The notes beneath the pieces are model-generated. The model did not search any database, had not been told where the DNA came from, and saw only the letters and a list, made by a program, of their open reading frames with translations. Below are positions 32,539 through 43,113 of a stretch of 64,000 nucleotides of DNA, one piece after another; position 1 is the stretch's first letter, and each line of letters starts with the position of its first letter. Both the position numbers and the translations under genes were made by a program. The stretch is from Undaria pinnatifida. Taxonomy: Eukaryota > Sar > Phaeophyceae > Laminariales > Alariaceae. The stretch spans positions 10,247,709-10,311,708 of the forward strand of contig JABAKD010000008.1 in the NCBI GenBank assembly GCA_012845835.1. The letters run 5' to 3'.

Positions 32539-34861
32539 GCATATCCGCACGGCAGGCGCGCTCCTTCGAAGCGAAACTGCTGAACCAGGACCGCATGACA
32601 CCGGAGCTGTACATGTACAAGAACAGGGCCGGCGGCCTCGTCATACTCTACTCCAACGACGAGAGCGAGTCTTGCCACGTGAGCTTTCTGCTTGTTTGTT
32701 TGTTTCGTCGTTTGTTTTGTTTCTACGAGCTCTTCTTGTGGCACGATTAGGGCGAGGAACGAGAACTGGACCGGGCGGGGGCGAGGGGGGAGTAGGAACG
32801 ACGGGAGAGTTACGAATACAAAAACACGCAGCTGGGCGCAACAATACTATTTGGCGCACTGATGTCTTCCACATGTGGTGACCGCGCACGGCAATCCTAA
32901 AAGTTGGCGCACTGATGTCTTCCACATGCGGTGACCGCGAACGGCAGTCCTATTTGGCACCCTGCTGTCTTCTTTATATGATGACCCCCCCTATGTGTGG
33001 AGTACGAAGTGGCGTGCTGAGTAGCAGGGTGCTGCCTGCCTTGACTGTTTTTCGTCAGCCGGATTGAGACAGTGGTGTCGCCCACGCGAGGAAAGTACGT
33101 ACAGCGCCCCGGTCGCATCGGTCGACGGCAGGCACAGGGAATCGCGCGTTGGACGATAAGCGACCGCCCTTACCGTACTGTTCAGCGCAGCGCATGTTTG
33201 CGCGCCAGCCCCGCTCATGGTGGGGGCGGGGGAGATAGATTGCCACATCGCTGTTCGGGTTCTCGGTGGTTCCACTTGAAAAATTGGACGGCAGACGGCG
33301 AAGCACGCATGTTCTCTTGTTCCTGCTGTTGTTGTTGATGATGTTGTTGTTGATGCTGCTGCTTTGGTTGGAGTTTTTGTTGTTGTGTTTGTGCTGTCTC
33401 GTACCGTGTTTTCTTCCAGATGCAAACACGGGGCTCTCTTCCCCTCCTTGCTGGACCCCTCTCCCCCCCTCCACACGGTTTATACATGCATCCCACCGGC
33501 TCTTGTGCTGCGTTGCTTTTTGTTTTTGGCGAACGTAACGCATTGGGTTAAACTGTTGCGGTGGTTGAGGGCTTTGTTTTTTTCGCTCGTGCCGTGTGTT
33601 GTCCCAGTAGCAAGCACGCCTCCCCCCCCCCCTACTGGAGGTTTCACCCCCGCCCTGCCTCCCCTTCTCTCTCCACGCGTCTCTTACACCCACCCTTACC
33701 GGCCCCGGTGTTGCTCTGTTTTAGTTTTGGTGAACGTGAAGTTGAATCCACCTTTACACGCACCTTGTCATACCGGCTGTGGCGTTGTCTTTTAAAATGT
33801 GTTTTTGCTCACGTAAAAACACGTGTACTTTTGCAGCCCTCCTGATGGCTCTGGTGTTGCTTTTGTTAATGTTTTTGGCGAACGTACAAACGCTTTTCCT
33901 TAAAACTGAAAACTGGCAGGCGGCTAGGACCCTGATCCACCGAGGCTTCGACAACGTGTTCGTTCTTTCCGGCGGTCTGGTCGCCTTTGCTAGGAAATCC
34001 AGTTCCTTCGTGGAGGGAGACATCAGCTCCCTACTCTCGGCGCCTTCAAGTGGCGGCGGCGGCGGTGGCAGCAGCGGCGGCAGCAACGTTGGAGGCGGCA
34101 AACGATCGACAACCGGAGAGGCGGCGGCACGCGACCGGCGCTCAAGGGCTGGCAGTGGATGCGCTAGCGACGGCGGCAGCGTCGGTGCGACCGGGAGCAG
34201 CGCCAGCGGAAGCCGCGCCACGATGGCCCCGAGCGGAGCCCGACTAGACTACAGGGACAGCAGCCGTGGTGGCCGGAGCGTGGTCGTTAGAGGTGGCCTC
34301 GGTAAAGAGTCTCTCCGACGTGGCTGCGGCGGAGGCGGCGGCGGTGGTGTCACCCTTCGTGGAGCACGGGGAGAAGTACGAAACGGAGCCGGTGGCGCGG
34401 CCTCAACGGCAGCGGCATCGACGAACCCGTTGAATATGCGAGGCTCGATGCACGACTCGGCGAGAGGCCGCGGCGCCTGTTCCGGCGGCCAGAACAGCTG
34501 CAGCGGCCGTGCACCACTCTGCTCTTTGAGTGGGGCCGACGGGGAGGGCCGAAAAAGCTGGGATCGGAGCGACCTGCGGGGGCTTGTTCACCCAACCGGG
34601 GCGGGTTCGTGTTCTATTACCGGTGGCGGTTGTAGGGGTGCGCCGGGCGGACAAGTGTTGGGGGAAGCTGCCGTCGCCGCCGCTTCTGCTGCCGCTGCTG
34701 CTTCGGCGGCCCGTCAGCGCGGTGGCGGGGCCGGCAGGGGGGGAAGGGGTGGAGGAGGACGAAGAGTAGGGGCGGGAGACGGGCACACGTCGAAAGGCAG
34801 CGCCGTTACCGTGGCTGACTCGGTTATTTCGAGGGCGACCGCGCGGCGCGGGAGATGGTGA
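28103..34861 (+). CDS. CEP41: CEP41-like centrosomal/ciliary rhodanese-domain protein, 5 exons, 485 aa
   Basis: Exons 28103-28201, 30160-30288, 31682-31846, 32556-32678 and 33920-34861 (TGA) all join in phase 0. The N-terminus carries the CEP41 signature VPRNPRYANVKSK, followed by a basic helix and FFRLTPAQLGELL. The rhodanese-like domain has YLVLDVRPPDEYRRCRI, then VILYSNDESESC, then IHRGFDNVFVLSGGL, each matching CEP41 in order. In vertebrates CEP41 sits at the centrosome and cilium and is needed for tubulin polyglutamylation in the axoneme; a similar basal-body role in flagellate cells of this alga is inferred. The usual catalytic Cys after the central strand is Ser (LYSND), so sulfurtransferase activity is unlikely, as in animal CEP41. 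The last about 270 residues are Gly/Ser/Arg/Ala-rich and not family-like; they may be an extension or intron read-through. Intron 1 needs a GC donor. Confidence 0.9.
28202..30159 (+). other. CEP41 intron 1, GC-AG type
   Basis: It begins GCAAGT and ends GGCAG. It contains short CCCGGGTA/TACCCGGG motifs (28750-29060) and a C-rich run of CCCACCCCAC (30020-30095). No other gene was seen. Confidence 0.65.
30160..30288 (+). CDS. CEP41: CEP41 exon 2
   Basis: The acceptor is T8GGCAG ending at 30159; the donor is CAG|GTGCGT at 30289; 43 codons. It encodes TGMTVDKL, a basic segment RQHLRRREEPFF and LTPAQLGELLSEYEQ. The first six bases of the exon are GTGAGT, itself a perfect donor. A decayed copy of the 3' end of this exon lies at 30737-30780. 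Confidence 0.88.
30490..30690. repeat. Dispersed repeat shared with 61690-61890
   Basis: GGAATGTGGTTAGCTTGGAA, GGCCACCACGCAAGTAAC and CGAGTTTATAGCTCAGTCT have close counterparts in the same order near 61720-61870. Confidence 0.75.
30737..30790 (+). pseudogene. Fragment of CEP41 exon 2
   Basis: AGCTGAGCGAACTTCTCAGC followed by GAGTACGAGCAGGCAAG repeats the 3' end of exon 2 (30258-30295). The donor GT is replaced by GC and no acceptor-linked exon body precedes it. Confidence 0.75.
31682..31846 (+). CDS. CEP41: CEP41 exon 3: start of rhodanese fold
   Basis: Acceptor CCGCAG ending at 31681, donor CAG|GTGGGC at 31847; 55 codons. An acidic, His-rich leader is followed by PYLVLDVRPPDEYRRCRIMQ, the first strand and CH2A region of a rhodanese-like domain. 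Confidence 0.9.
32487..32540. repeat. (TCTG)n microsatellite before CEP41 exon 4
   Basis: About 13 perfect TCTG units end 15 bp before the CAG acceptor and act as its pyrimidine-rich tract. Confidence 0.95.
32556..32678 (+). CDS. CEP41: CEP41 exon 4: central rhodanese strand
   Basis: Acceptor CGGCAG ending at 32555, shortly after a (TCTG)n run; donor CAC|GTGAGC at 32679; 41 codons. It contains MYKNRAGGLVILYSNDESES. Ser takes the place of the catalytic Cys after the LY strand end. Confidence 0.92.
33920..34861 (+). CDS. CEP41: CEP41 exon 5: end of rhodanese domain and low-complexity tail
   Basis: The acceptor CTGGCAG ends at 33919. The first 45 or so codons (ARTLIHRGFDNVFVLSGGL and so on) finish the domain. 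The rest is a Gly/Ser/Arg/Ala-rich stretch with GGCGGC-type runs, ending at TGA 34859-34861. The tail may be genuine extension or retained intron; only transcripts can tell. Confidence 0.82.
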   Translation, partial: AARTLIHRGFDNVFVLSGGLVAFARKSSSFVEGDISSLLSAPSSGGGGGGSSGGSNVGGGKRSTTGEAAARDRRSRAGSGCASDGGSVGATGSSASGSRATMAPSGARLDYRDSSRGGRSVVVRGGLGKESLRRGCGGGGGGGVTLRGARGEVRNGAGGAASTAAASTNPLNMRGSMHDSARGRGACSGGQNSCSGRAPLCSLSGADGEGRKSWDRSDLRGLVHPTGAGSCSITGGGCRGAPGGQVLGEAAVAAASAAAAASAARQRGGGAGRGGRGGGGRRVGAGDGHTSKGSAVTVADSVISRATARRGRW

Positions 34862-36229
34862 CCGCGATACAACCACCAATTTGTAACCTGCACCTTTTTT
34901 TTTTCATCACCGTTTGAATTTGGTTGCGTTGCCTGTTTCGTCGGCTAAGCCCTTTCGCGGGTTTTCTGTTGTACGCTCTGTCAATTCTCGTAAACGGCGT
35001 GTCGCGTAGCTTGCCAAGCTGAGTATCGGCCACTCAGCCGGTCGAACTTATCGCTGACGCGTTTGATTTTGTTTAATAAAACCCTCTTGAGAGATGCATG
35101 GATATGTATATAACCAGGAGAAGAGGGGACCCTCATGCGCTTCCTCCCTTGTCCTCGCCCCTCCTCCTGCCCCCACCGCCTTAGTTGCAAGGTTTTGGGT
35201 ATGAGCGGCCGTGAATTGGTCGGGAAGAGTCCCGGCTGTACATTTCCTTTTGCCGGAAAAGCGCCGTTGCTATCCGCAGCGGCAGGAGACAGTGGTTCAA
35301 GGAAAAGCATGGGATCGCAGAAAATGGGCGTTTCTCTGTCGATAGCGCACCTCGTTGTTTGCAGCGTAAAATGCTGGCATAAAACATGCGTTCATTTCGC
35401 TCGACTGAGCGCTGCTCTTTCTGTTTGCTGGGCGATCCTCCCTTGTTTGCAGCGTGAAGTGCTGGCGCAACATGCCTTTCCATCCAACTGCTCCGCTTTC
35501 TGTTTGCTGACCTAGCCTCCCGTGATGGGGTTATCTCTACGGCGGCTATCAGCCGCACCTCTGCAACACAGCATACAATAGATTGCCGAAACAGCAGAGG
35601 AAAAAAACATACACAGGTCGTAGCCTGTACACGGTTCATATAAAACTTGTCAGTGAAAATAGCTTAAAAAGCCTCCACACCAGTTCGTCGTGACGTCTAC
35701 AGTAGTAGCAGCTCTTGCAGTAGTAGCTTCCACAGCAGTAGCTTCTACAACACTAGCAGCCTGTTCAGAGTAGCAGCCTTTACACAGATTAACCTCTACA
35801 CTGTTTTGCAGTACATCGAAACCTCCACACTATTAACAGTACTGTTCAACTTCACATCTACATCCTACATCCCTTATCTAGTGACCTCCACCACAGTCAG
35901 TAGCACAGCAGCAGCAGCACAAAAAAAATACTACGCCAGTAGAGTCACCCCGGCCACCACCCCGCGGGAGTAGCACAGCAGCAGCAGCAGCAGCAGCAGC
36001 ACAACAAAATTTGCACACCAGTAGAGTCAACCCGCGGACGTCGAGACCCTCTCAAGCATCACACCCACCAACGAGACGCACGCCCACGTCAGCTTCAGAC
36101 CAAACCTTCGGTAGGGGGGATGTTACGACGGTAGGAGGGATGTTAATACCCCGTTTTCCACTACAGGGTTTGAGGTTTTCATCACTCGCACGAGTTACTC
36201 CGTACTATATGGGCGATTATTTTGGAGCA

Positions 36230-36480
36230 GCCTGGCTAACCATTCCATTGCGCACGGATTCGTATCGAAATATTAAAAATCAGCACAAAAGCCTATTATC
36301 GCAAAGAAACGGGGGGGGTCATTCGGACGAGTGACGCCGAGCCACTGCAAACTAAAGCCTCCCGACCCACTACAAAAAAGGCCTCCTAAAGGTGACCCCG
36401 AGCCACTACGTACAAAAAAAAATCATAAAAGTGACCCCGAGGCACTACAAAAAAGTTCCCTAAACGTGACCCCCCCCATC
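36230..36480. repeat. Hairpin repeat, copy 2
   Basis: TAACCATTCCATTGCGCAC is followed by AACGGGGGGGGTCATTCGG and ACGAGTGACGCCGAGCCACT, then by short units of GTGACCCCGAGCCACTAC. Confidence 0.65.
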
Positions 36481-37449
36481 GTAGCCACGGTCTCACCGGA
36501 GGCTGGAAGAACACGGAGGCCTTATAAGCGTTCGTGTAGGTCTTATAAACGTTCGCACTAGCTGCCCCCACCGCGCCTAAGCAACAGCTAGTACGCGCGG
36601 CGCAAAACCTGTAATAACAATTGGTGAAAATGCTTCGCTTCCCTATTCCACAACACCGTGAGAGAGCGAGCATTCTTCCATCTTTTAGGGAGGGGGGGGG
36701 GGGGGGGGTCGCGTAATCTTCTGGCGGCGAGGACTGCTACTCCCGCCCGCCCCCGCCGCCTCCTTCTCGAGAGGCGCGCGCGCAGCTTTTGACTGGCGGG
36801 CGGGACAAACAACTCCATGTGCATGCAACATGGCCGCCTCACAACGACCCCGTGTGCACATCACATCACAGTCGAAAGCGTTGCCCTACTGGAATACCGT
36901 AGGCAGCACGGTTTTTGGCCGCCGCCGCAGCAACAGAGGCAACAATCTCAGCAGCAGCAGCAGCAGCAGCCGCGCAACAGCAACAATTCACGACGACAGC
37001 GCATATACTGACGTTGTCAGGCGAAAAGCGGCACCAGGGTATACATGATCGCATGCCCCCCCCCCCCCCCCTCCGCCCCCAACCGCCTTCTTCGCAAACA
37101 CATATTGTGTTGCGTTCTGTCGTGCTACAAGACCCCGCGTTAAACGCTCGGTCGGCGTTAACGGGCGGGCCGGGCCGGATCGGCGATTGGGACCCAAATT
37201 CATCCGCAACGGAGTTTTATAAAATAGAATGGCGACAACGGCTAACAACGGAAAAGCACCGTTGGCCGCGGCTCCTTCTGAACCGCGCGTCGCAAAAAAA
37301 AATTCAACCACGAGAAAGGGTACAAACATCACAACAATTACACTACCGCAAGGACACCAAAATACTGTACCGGGTACCTTTTTACGGTGCATCGAGCGAG
37401 CCCACCCGCAGCTGCCATGGAGGGTGCATACCGGAGCCCCCCCGCCCCC

Positions 37450-37560
37450 CCTCCCGGTCCTGCCTGGTCAGCGAAAAGCCAACGTGCCCCATCCCGGCAT
37501 TGTAGGAATGCGAGGGCCTATGGTTAAAGACCACGGTCATGCACGACAATGAGTCCCCCC
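37450..37560. repeat. Dispersed repeat, second copy
   Basis: CTGCCTGGTCAGCGAAAAGC and TCCCGGCATTGTAGGAATGC, GAGGGCCTATGG match 16220-16285. Confidence 0.75.
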
Positions 37561-38304
37561 CCCTATTAGTCTGTTTCGGCTTGTGCGCGTACGGCAGCCT
37601 CTACATCGGAAATCGTAAAGCGCCCGTGACTTTTCTCTGCGAGGCAGCAACTCCCCCATTGTCAACCATATATATATATGGGTCTCTGTTTCCCAAGTCC
37701 ATTCCCTGTAGAATTTGTATTACAGAGCATCGCGCAAACGCTGCTGAACTGTTTGCACGGCCCGCCGATCTTGAAACCACACAAACACCTAACAATACAC
37801 GTCAAGACCCCACCACCCGCTCCAGCTCTCCTATAGAGTAATCATCGCTGCCGAATTGCCGATGACGAAAGGTGTTGGTGCTTTCGAAGTTTCGAATTAG
37901 GGCAGTGGGTAGGTAGCACCATACAATCAACCAAAATGCATGTTCTCTGGGGTACAAAAACAAAACTCGTCATCAAACAAGGGAGTCTGAGGGGGGCGGA
38001 GCAACCAAGACACACACATGTGCACACATCCATCGCGCGTGACAAAATGGAACCTTCTTCTTAGACCCCGAAAAAACGCGACCACTCGCAGTTTGTGACC
38101 ACAGAGCTTGTCCCTCTCCGGGGTAAAGAATCGCCACGCGGGCACCAGATGTGCTGGGTATCGCTGGGTAGCAACAACGGACCAAGAATACGTTATATAG
38201 GAGGGCTACCCCCAGTTCGCTACCGGGTTTTCGCCGCTCACACCAGTTACCCTGCACCTCACGGACGAAAAAACACAAACGACATTTCTTCTGGGCGAAG
38301 CGTA

Positions 38305-38425
38305 GCTTACCATTCCATTGCCGAGTATTATCGCAAAAAAAAATAGAGCTGCACGAAAGCTCAAGGTCGCAAAGGAACAGGGGGGGGTCACTCGCACGAG
38401 TGACCCCGAGCCACCGCAAAAAAAA
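38305..38425. repeat. Hairpin repeat, copy 3 with perfect stem
   Basis: After TTACCATTCCATTGCCGAG, the stretch at 38391-38414 reads GGGGTCACTCG, CA, CGAGTGACCCC: an 11-bp perfect stem with a 2-base loop. Confidence 0.75.
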
Positions 38426-40573
38426 CAGGGCTTTTCACGGGTCGCTTCTCGCGGTTCGTGTCGGTTTCTGGTCGGCCTGACCCGACCCGACCCGTGAGTT
38501 TTGACAAACTCCTGACCCGTCCCGTGAAATTTCGAGCACCTCCTGATTCGACCCGACTCGACCCGCGACAGTTTGAAATATTCCTTATCCGACCCGCGGG
38601 TCGGGTCATGACCCGTGAAATGCTCTGATAAAGGCCCCCGAAATGACCCCTAAAGCCTTCCGTAGCTTTGGTCAACGGTTTATTGTGAACAACCACACAC
38701 GGCAGCGGCCACATACTATCCTTTAGCATTCGTTAGCACTCGGCAACCAAGCACTAGTTATCTTCTCTTGGACGAGAAAGAACCACCCACTGACGACCAA
38801 TCTAAACAAAAAAGAGGGAGGGGGAGGCGTGCGTGAGATTGGCGTGTCGCTCCTTCTACCTCGCAGCGTGTGCGCGTGAAAACGCGTGTGCACACCTTGC
38901 TATAGGGGGGGGGGGGGGGCACGAACACTTGCTGCGCCCCCAGGGTTGGGCTCTTTTCCGTCTGCTGGTGCTACTCCTGACGCTGCTATTGCTGCCGCTG
39001 TTGTTGCTATTGCTGTGGAGTCTTCGTCTTCTGTGGAGTCTTCGTCTTTGAGAAGACAGTTCCTTGAACCGTTCCCTGCACTGTTCGCTAGACTGGGACC
39101 TGGCCGAAGTTCTGCTTATGTGGGCTGTTTCCTCGGGTAGACCTCTTATTTTTAAGCAAGTCCACCATTCCAGCGAGCTGTTGCATGAAACGAAAAGTGA
39201 AACCATTGCAGGTCAGATGGGGTTAAATCATTAAAAACGGGCCCCGTGCTTGTCCTTGGGATGCATAAGTCGTCATAAACGAGCAGGCAGGGCGCTTTAA
39301 TCGAGGAAAACCGAACGACAAAAAAAGGCGGCTTTCACCGCTACGCTTAACAATTCACCCTTTAACCATGCAGGAAATATCCGCACACTAATTCTAAGTA
39401 ATTTTTTCCCAAAAAAGGAGGTGCAGTTCTAAAGGGGCTTAAGAGTCGTGCACAAAAAGTAGCAAACCGCAATAAGCGACGGGGCCTAACATCGCAGGCG
39501 CGGCCAAACCGACGGCACGACCCGCCAACGAAAAAAAGGTAGCAGCAATTCAATTTGCCACACGTACTCGCAGCAAAAAGCAAGCACGCGCCCGACTGCA
39601 GCCGACCAGGTACTATACTGTGTAAACAAACCCTTGGGGACTTGAGAGTGGAAAATAACAAAAATGGCTCGATTACAGCGTTGGCCGCAAGAAGCAGCCC
39701 TGGCGTGCAGTGGTATCGGGTGTGTGAGTCATCCCTCTATAGTGCGGTAGGGGTTGCAGTTTTTAGGCGAAAGGCTTCTCAACATGTTTCTGACCGGTTG
39801 AGCTCCTCCTCAAGCTTGGAACTATCAATTAGTATGAAAAATCTTACGTACGTAGTTGTTCTAGTAATGTTTGGTCGGGTAGCGCGAACGAATGCTTTCT
39901 TCAGGGGTCATCAGTGAGATGTTGATGTTGATGTTGAGCTCCTCGTGACAGGAACTTAGAAACTTGTGCCGCACCCCTAACGTCCGCCGACTCCTAAACG
40001 AGTCCAAAGCGCGCAACGCAAGGAGATGTACCACGACACGCGCGCAGCAAGCACGATGATACGCGTCCTACTTGCTGGGCGTTTTCCCTAAAATATTAGG
40101 TTGGATTGCTGCCAAAATCTCTTGTCGCTTTTCGGGATCTCCACTACATGAGTCCCAACGGGGGGTAAACCTTTTACTGCCGCAACACCCCCCTCGTCTA
40201 TACACTACGGTACATATAGAACGAACGGCTCGGAAGATGTATCTGAAATGGAACATTTTTTCTACTGCAACATCCTACTCGTCCTCCAAACACAGTAGGG
40301 GTACCCCAATAAGGCGGTATACCCATATAAGGCGGCATTCCGATACAAGGCGGTCAAAATCGCTTGGCGGTACTGGGGAACAGCACTCATAACCTGGGAC
40401 GAATAAGGCGACTTCCCTCTATACGGCGGTCATGCTGCCCTATGGCACAACACCGCCTTGATGGGGGACCCCTACTGTGCTACTGCAGTTCGTCCCCAAA
40501 CCGGGATTGCAGTGAAAAAGGCGTTACAAATGATGTAGCAGCACCCTACTTTCCTACCCTTTATTTCTCTCAC

Positions 40574-40841
40574 CATGTGGTGTGCGCAAAATCGCCGTCG
40601 CTGACCCCGGTACCCGTACGTCGGATGCCTCTGGCAAAGAGGAGTCTCGCACCGTCGATGCACGACGTCCACCATTCCGTGCGGCCGGTGCTTGGCGCAG
40701 AACCTGGGAGGCATTCCCGCCTCCCCGAAGCTGCTTCGCTTGTCGCAGCCCCTCTCCGCGCATACTTTGGACTTAACATCGACCATGCCCCCCCGCCGGT
40801 GCGCCGAGCAGTACTGCGGACGTTCTCCGGCGGGACCGAAG
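40574..40841 (-). CDS. EsV-1-7 repeat protein, internal exon
   Basis: The minus-strand exon lies between acceptor CTGCAG (ending at 40842) and donor ATG|GTGAGA (intron from 40573); it starts one base before a Phe codon and encodes 89 residues. It holds the second half of one EsV-1-7 motif (FGPAGERPQYCSAH) and two complete ones: C-AERG-C-x15-C-AK-H and C-ETPL-C-x15-C-AH-H, with the GMVDV spacer between repeats. Cys/His spacing suggests zinc binding. The family is expanded in brown algae and includes the developmental regulator IMMEDIATE UPRIGHT of Ectocarpus. The missing Cys-x4-Cys half should be in an upstream exon to the right, not found. A possible downstream coding end near 40071-40200 reads well in two frames but does not match phase convincingly. 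Confidence 0.85.
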
Positions 40842-42302
40842 CTGCAGACCTTTTGCATACGATTCGTTACACGTTGACGCAAGCGTATGGCGACGAAAAA
40901 GTTACAGGAACGAAGCCCTCGGCTCAAAATTAATATACGAAAAATGCGCGGCCTGAGCATCACGCAGCTTGCAAAGAAAGGTGAACATCGGCCACTCAAC
41001 TGGTTCGAACGCACAGCTGACGTCTTTGAAATAACGGTACACAAGAAAGGGTTTCAGGACCAAGCGCACAGCAGCACCAGCTCTTTTGACAAGAAACAGC
41101 GATACTTGTGTGGGTTTTAGGCTAGAGTTCGTGTATGAAAAATGATATGTCCTACACCAACTTCAGCGTAACAGCTAAACAAGTTCTTATTTCCCCCCTT
41201 TCTTTGAGGATTAAGTTTTTTGTCGAGTCATCCCACGGTAGGGGTTGAAGTTGTAGGATTAGGCCAAAAAAAGGTATACCTTGCCGGTTGAGCTCCTCAT
41301 GTGAGGAACTTTCGGTTAATGAAGTAAATTCACGAGTACATACATATGGTTTTAGGACTAAGTAAGGCACAGAAGCTTGGTCGGGTTGTGCGAACGAATA
41401 CCTTCGAAATCATGTCGTATCGGATGAGATATTGAGCTCCTTATGTGAGGACCTCGGGGACTTTCTGCTGCACCTCTACCGTGGGATGGTTCTGTGGGAC
41501 TCTTTCGTATGGGGCTCTTTCTTACAAGAGGGCCGGTAGTGTACCGCACACCTCGGACAGATAATCTGCAGATCATCTACAGACCATCTACAGGAGATCC
41601 TGTGTCTGCCGGTATGAGATGTTGTGCAGGATTTGTACGAACCATTATAGTTCAGCTCCAACCCAAGAAACATGTAACAGCTCGTCTACATCATCTACAG
41701 CAGATCCTGCGTCTGCCGGTATGAGATGCTGTGCAGGATTTGCAAGGACATAGTACAGCTCCAACCTAAGAATCGTGCGATAGATAATCTAGATCATCTA
41801 CAGATCATCTACAGATCATCTACAGTAGACCCTGTGTCTGCCGGTATAAGATAATGTGCAGGATCTGTACGAATACAGTACAGCAAAAGAAACATGCGAT
41901 AGATGATGCAGATCGTACAGCTCCCACCCGGTAACATGAGCTAGACCATGCAGATCTTCCCCTGAAATATCTAGACCATCAAGTGATCTGTCGGTGATCT
42001 GTCAGTCTGACGTGTAAAACCGATATGTACCGAAAAGGAGGCAGCGTGGTCGCAGACGCACGCTATGGTAGGGAGCTAGCCCTAAATGCTATAAAGCAAT
42101 TCAGCTCTTTTATCATACCTCACCCAAAAACGAACTTCGAACACAGCAATCCACTCGCAACCCGAAGAGCAGTCTCCAAGGCCTACAGCCATTCGACGGA
42201 TGTTATTATGAAACACGAAATGCATTTGAATGGAATAAACAAAAGGGTGTTACGGTAGTTAAAGAGCTGCTCAATCAGTCAGAAATATTTTGACTTAAGT
42301 CA
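40842..42302. other. Interval right of the EsV-1-7 exon at 40.6 kb
   Basis: It contains a repeat with CCGGTTGAGCTCCTC (also at 39797 and inverted at 4908), a ~125-bp repeat ending in CTGTGTCTGCCGGTAT (41570-41880) and one satellite monomer. A plus frame at 42025-42258 is unremarkable. The missing upstream EsV-1-7 exon was not found. Confidence 0.5.
41560..41900. repeat. Tandem repeat, about 120 bp x 3
   Basis: GATCATCTACAG stretches lead to GATCCTGTGTCTGCCGGTAT and GAGATGTTGTGCAGGATTTG, repeated at about 41598, 41703 and 41828 with substitutions. Confidence 0.8.
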
Positions 42303-43113
42303 GACCGGTGACAATGGAAGGCCAAAAGTTTGAAATTCCCGAAGGTCCCAGCCAAACTTTGCCTGTACGGTCGTCTATGGACCCAATTTGGCAGAACTAT
42401 TTTTTTTTGCTTTCCAGGATTCCGGAAAAAAACGATATCTCGCGGCGATCTTGGCTAACATCGGCCTGAGAAATTATCAAGCAGATCTTGGATTAGACGC
42501 GGCGCAATTTCGTGTTCTCCACACACTTCGTTCGACGAAATCATCGACAGCGTCGTGAACCCTGAACGTGGCGAGCTCGTTAGGGGCTCCGACCCCTTTG
42601 GTGTACAGCGCTCACTCTACGGCCGGTGATTTGTGGCGGGCGCCGGTCAAGCCTCTGTTAAAGACACATTTGGCGGCTGGTGTGTGAAAAACTGAGACAA
42701 AACCCCCCCATCGTCTCCCAACGGGCGAAAAACAGAATTTTGAGAGGATGTCACGGAAAGCCACAGGACAACACAAGCAACCTCTCACGCCCTAGGGCAT
42801 GGATCGAAATGAACTCTTCAGCGCTGTCACCTACACTCATGTGGCCTTGTCCGGAACGAAGAGGAGTGACCATGGGTTGTCTCTATCTCGAGATCGAAGG
42901 TCAATCGTGTTTGGTGGGCAGTGTTGATCAAGGCTTGATGAAAAATAGACGAATTGACCTGTTCGACCGCATGACCCAAAAAAAAAGCCAGAAAAAAAAA
43001 CATTAGTCATATTTTCCCCATAGCGACGCTACCCGGAATCTTTCAGCAAATAACCCCCCAAAAAACTTTGCAAACTTTTTGGCCAAACTATCGGCTTTCC
43101 ATTGTCATCGGTC
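42303..43113. mobile_element. 811-bp TIR element inserted in the satellite
   Basis: The left end GACCGGTGACAATGGAA and the inverted right end (reverse complement GACCGATGACAATGGAA) match at 16 of 17 positions, and the inverted similarity continues for about 15 bp more. TCA directly flanks both sides (42300-42302 and 43114-43116); removing the element and one TCA restores an intact satellite monomer. A frame at 42680-43006 (108 codons) has no transposase motif that I see, so the element is probably non-autonomous. The superfamily is unresolved. Confidence 0.8.

Larger units (their letters stand above)
34862..40573. other. Gene-free repeat region
   Basis: It includes CAG runs (35900-36000), members of the hairpin repeat (36310, 38385), GACCCG-rich repeats (38455-38610), the dispersed block at 37450-37560 and MITE interior relics near 39390. 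No supported gene. Confidence 0.55.

Noticed and set aside
33055-33693. 212-codon minus frame within CEP41 intron 4
   Set aside because: It depends on CAA/GTT-type repeats (Asn/Gln runs), lies opposite a well-supported gene and has no domain.
40071-40200. Last exon of the EsV-1-7 gene at 40.6 kb
   Set aside because: Two frames read like protein but neither combines a good acceptor with the phase-0 donor at 40573.
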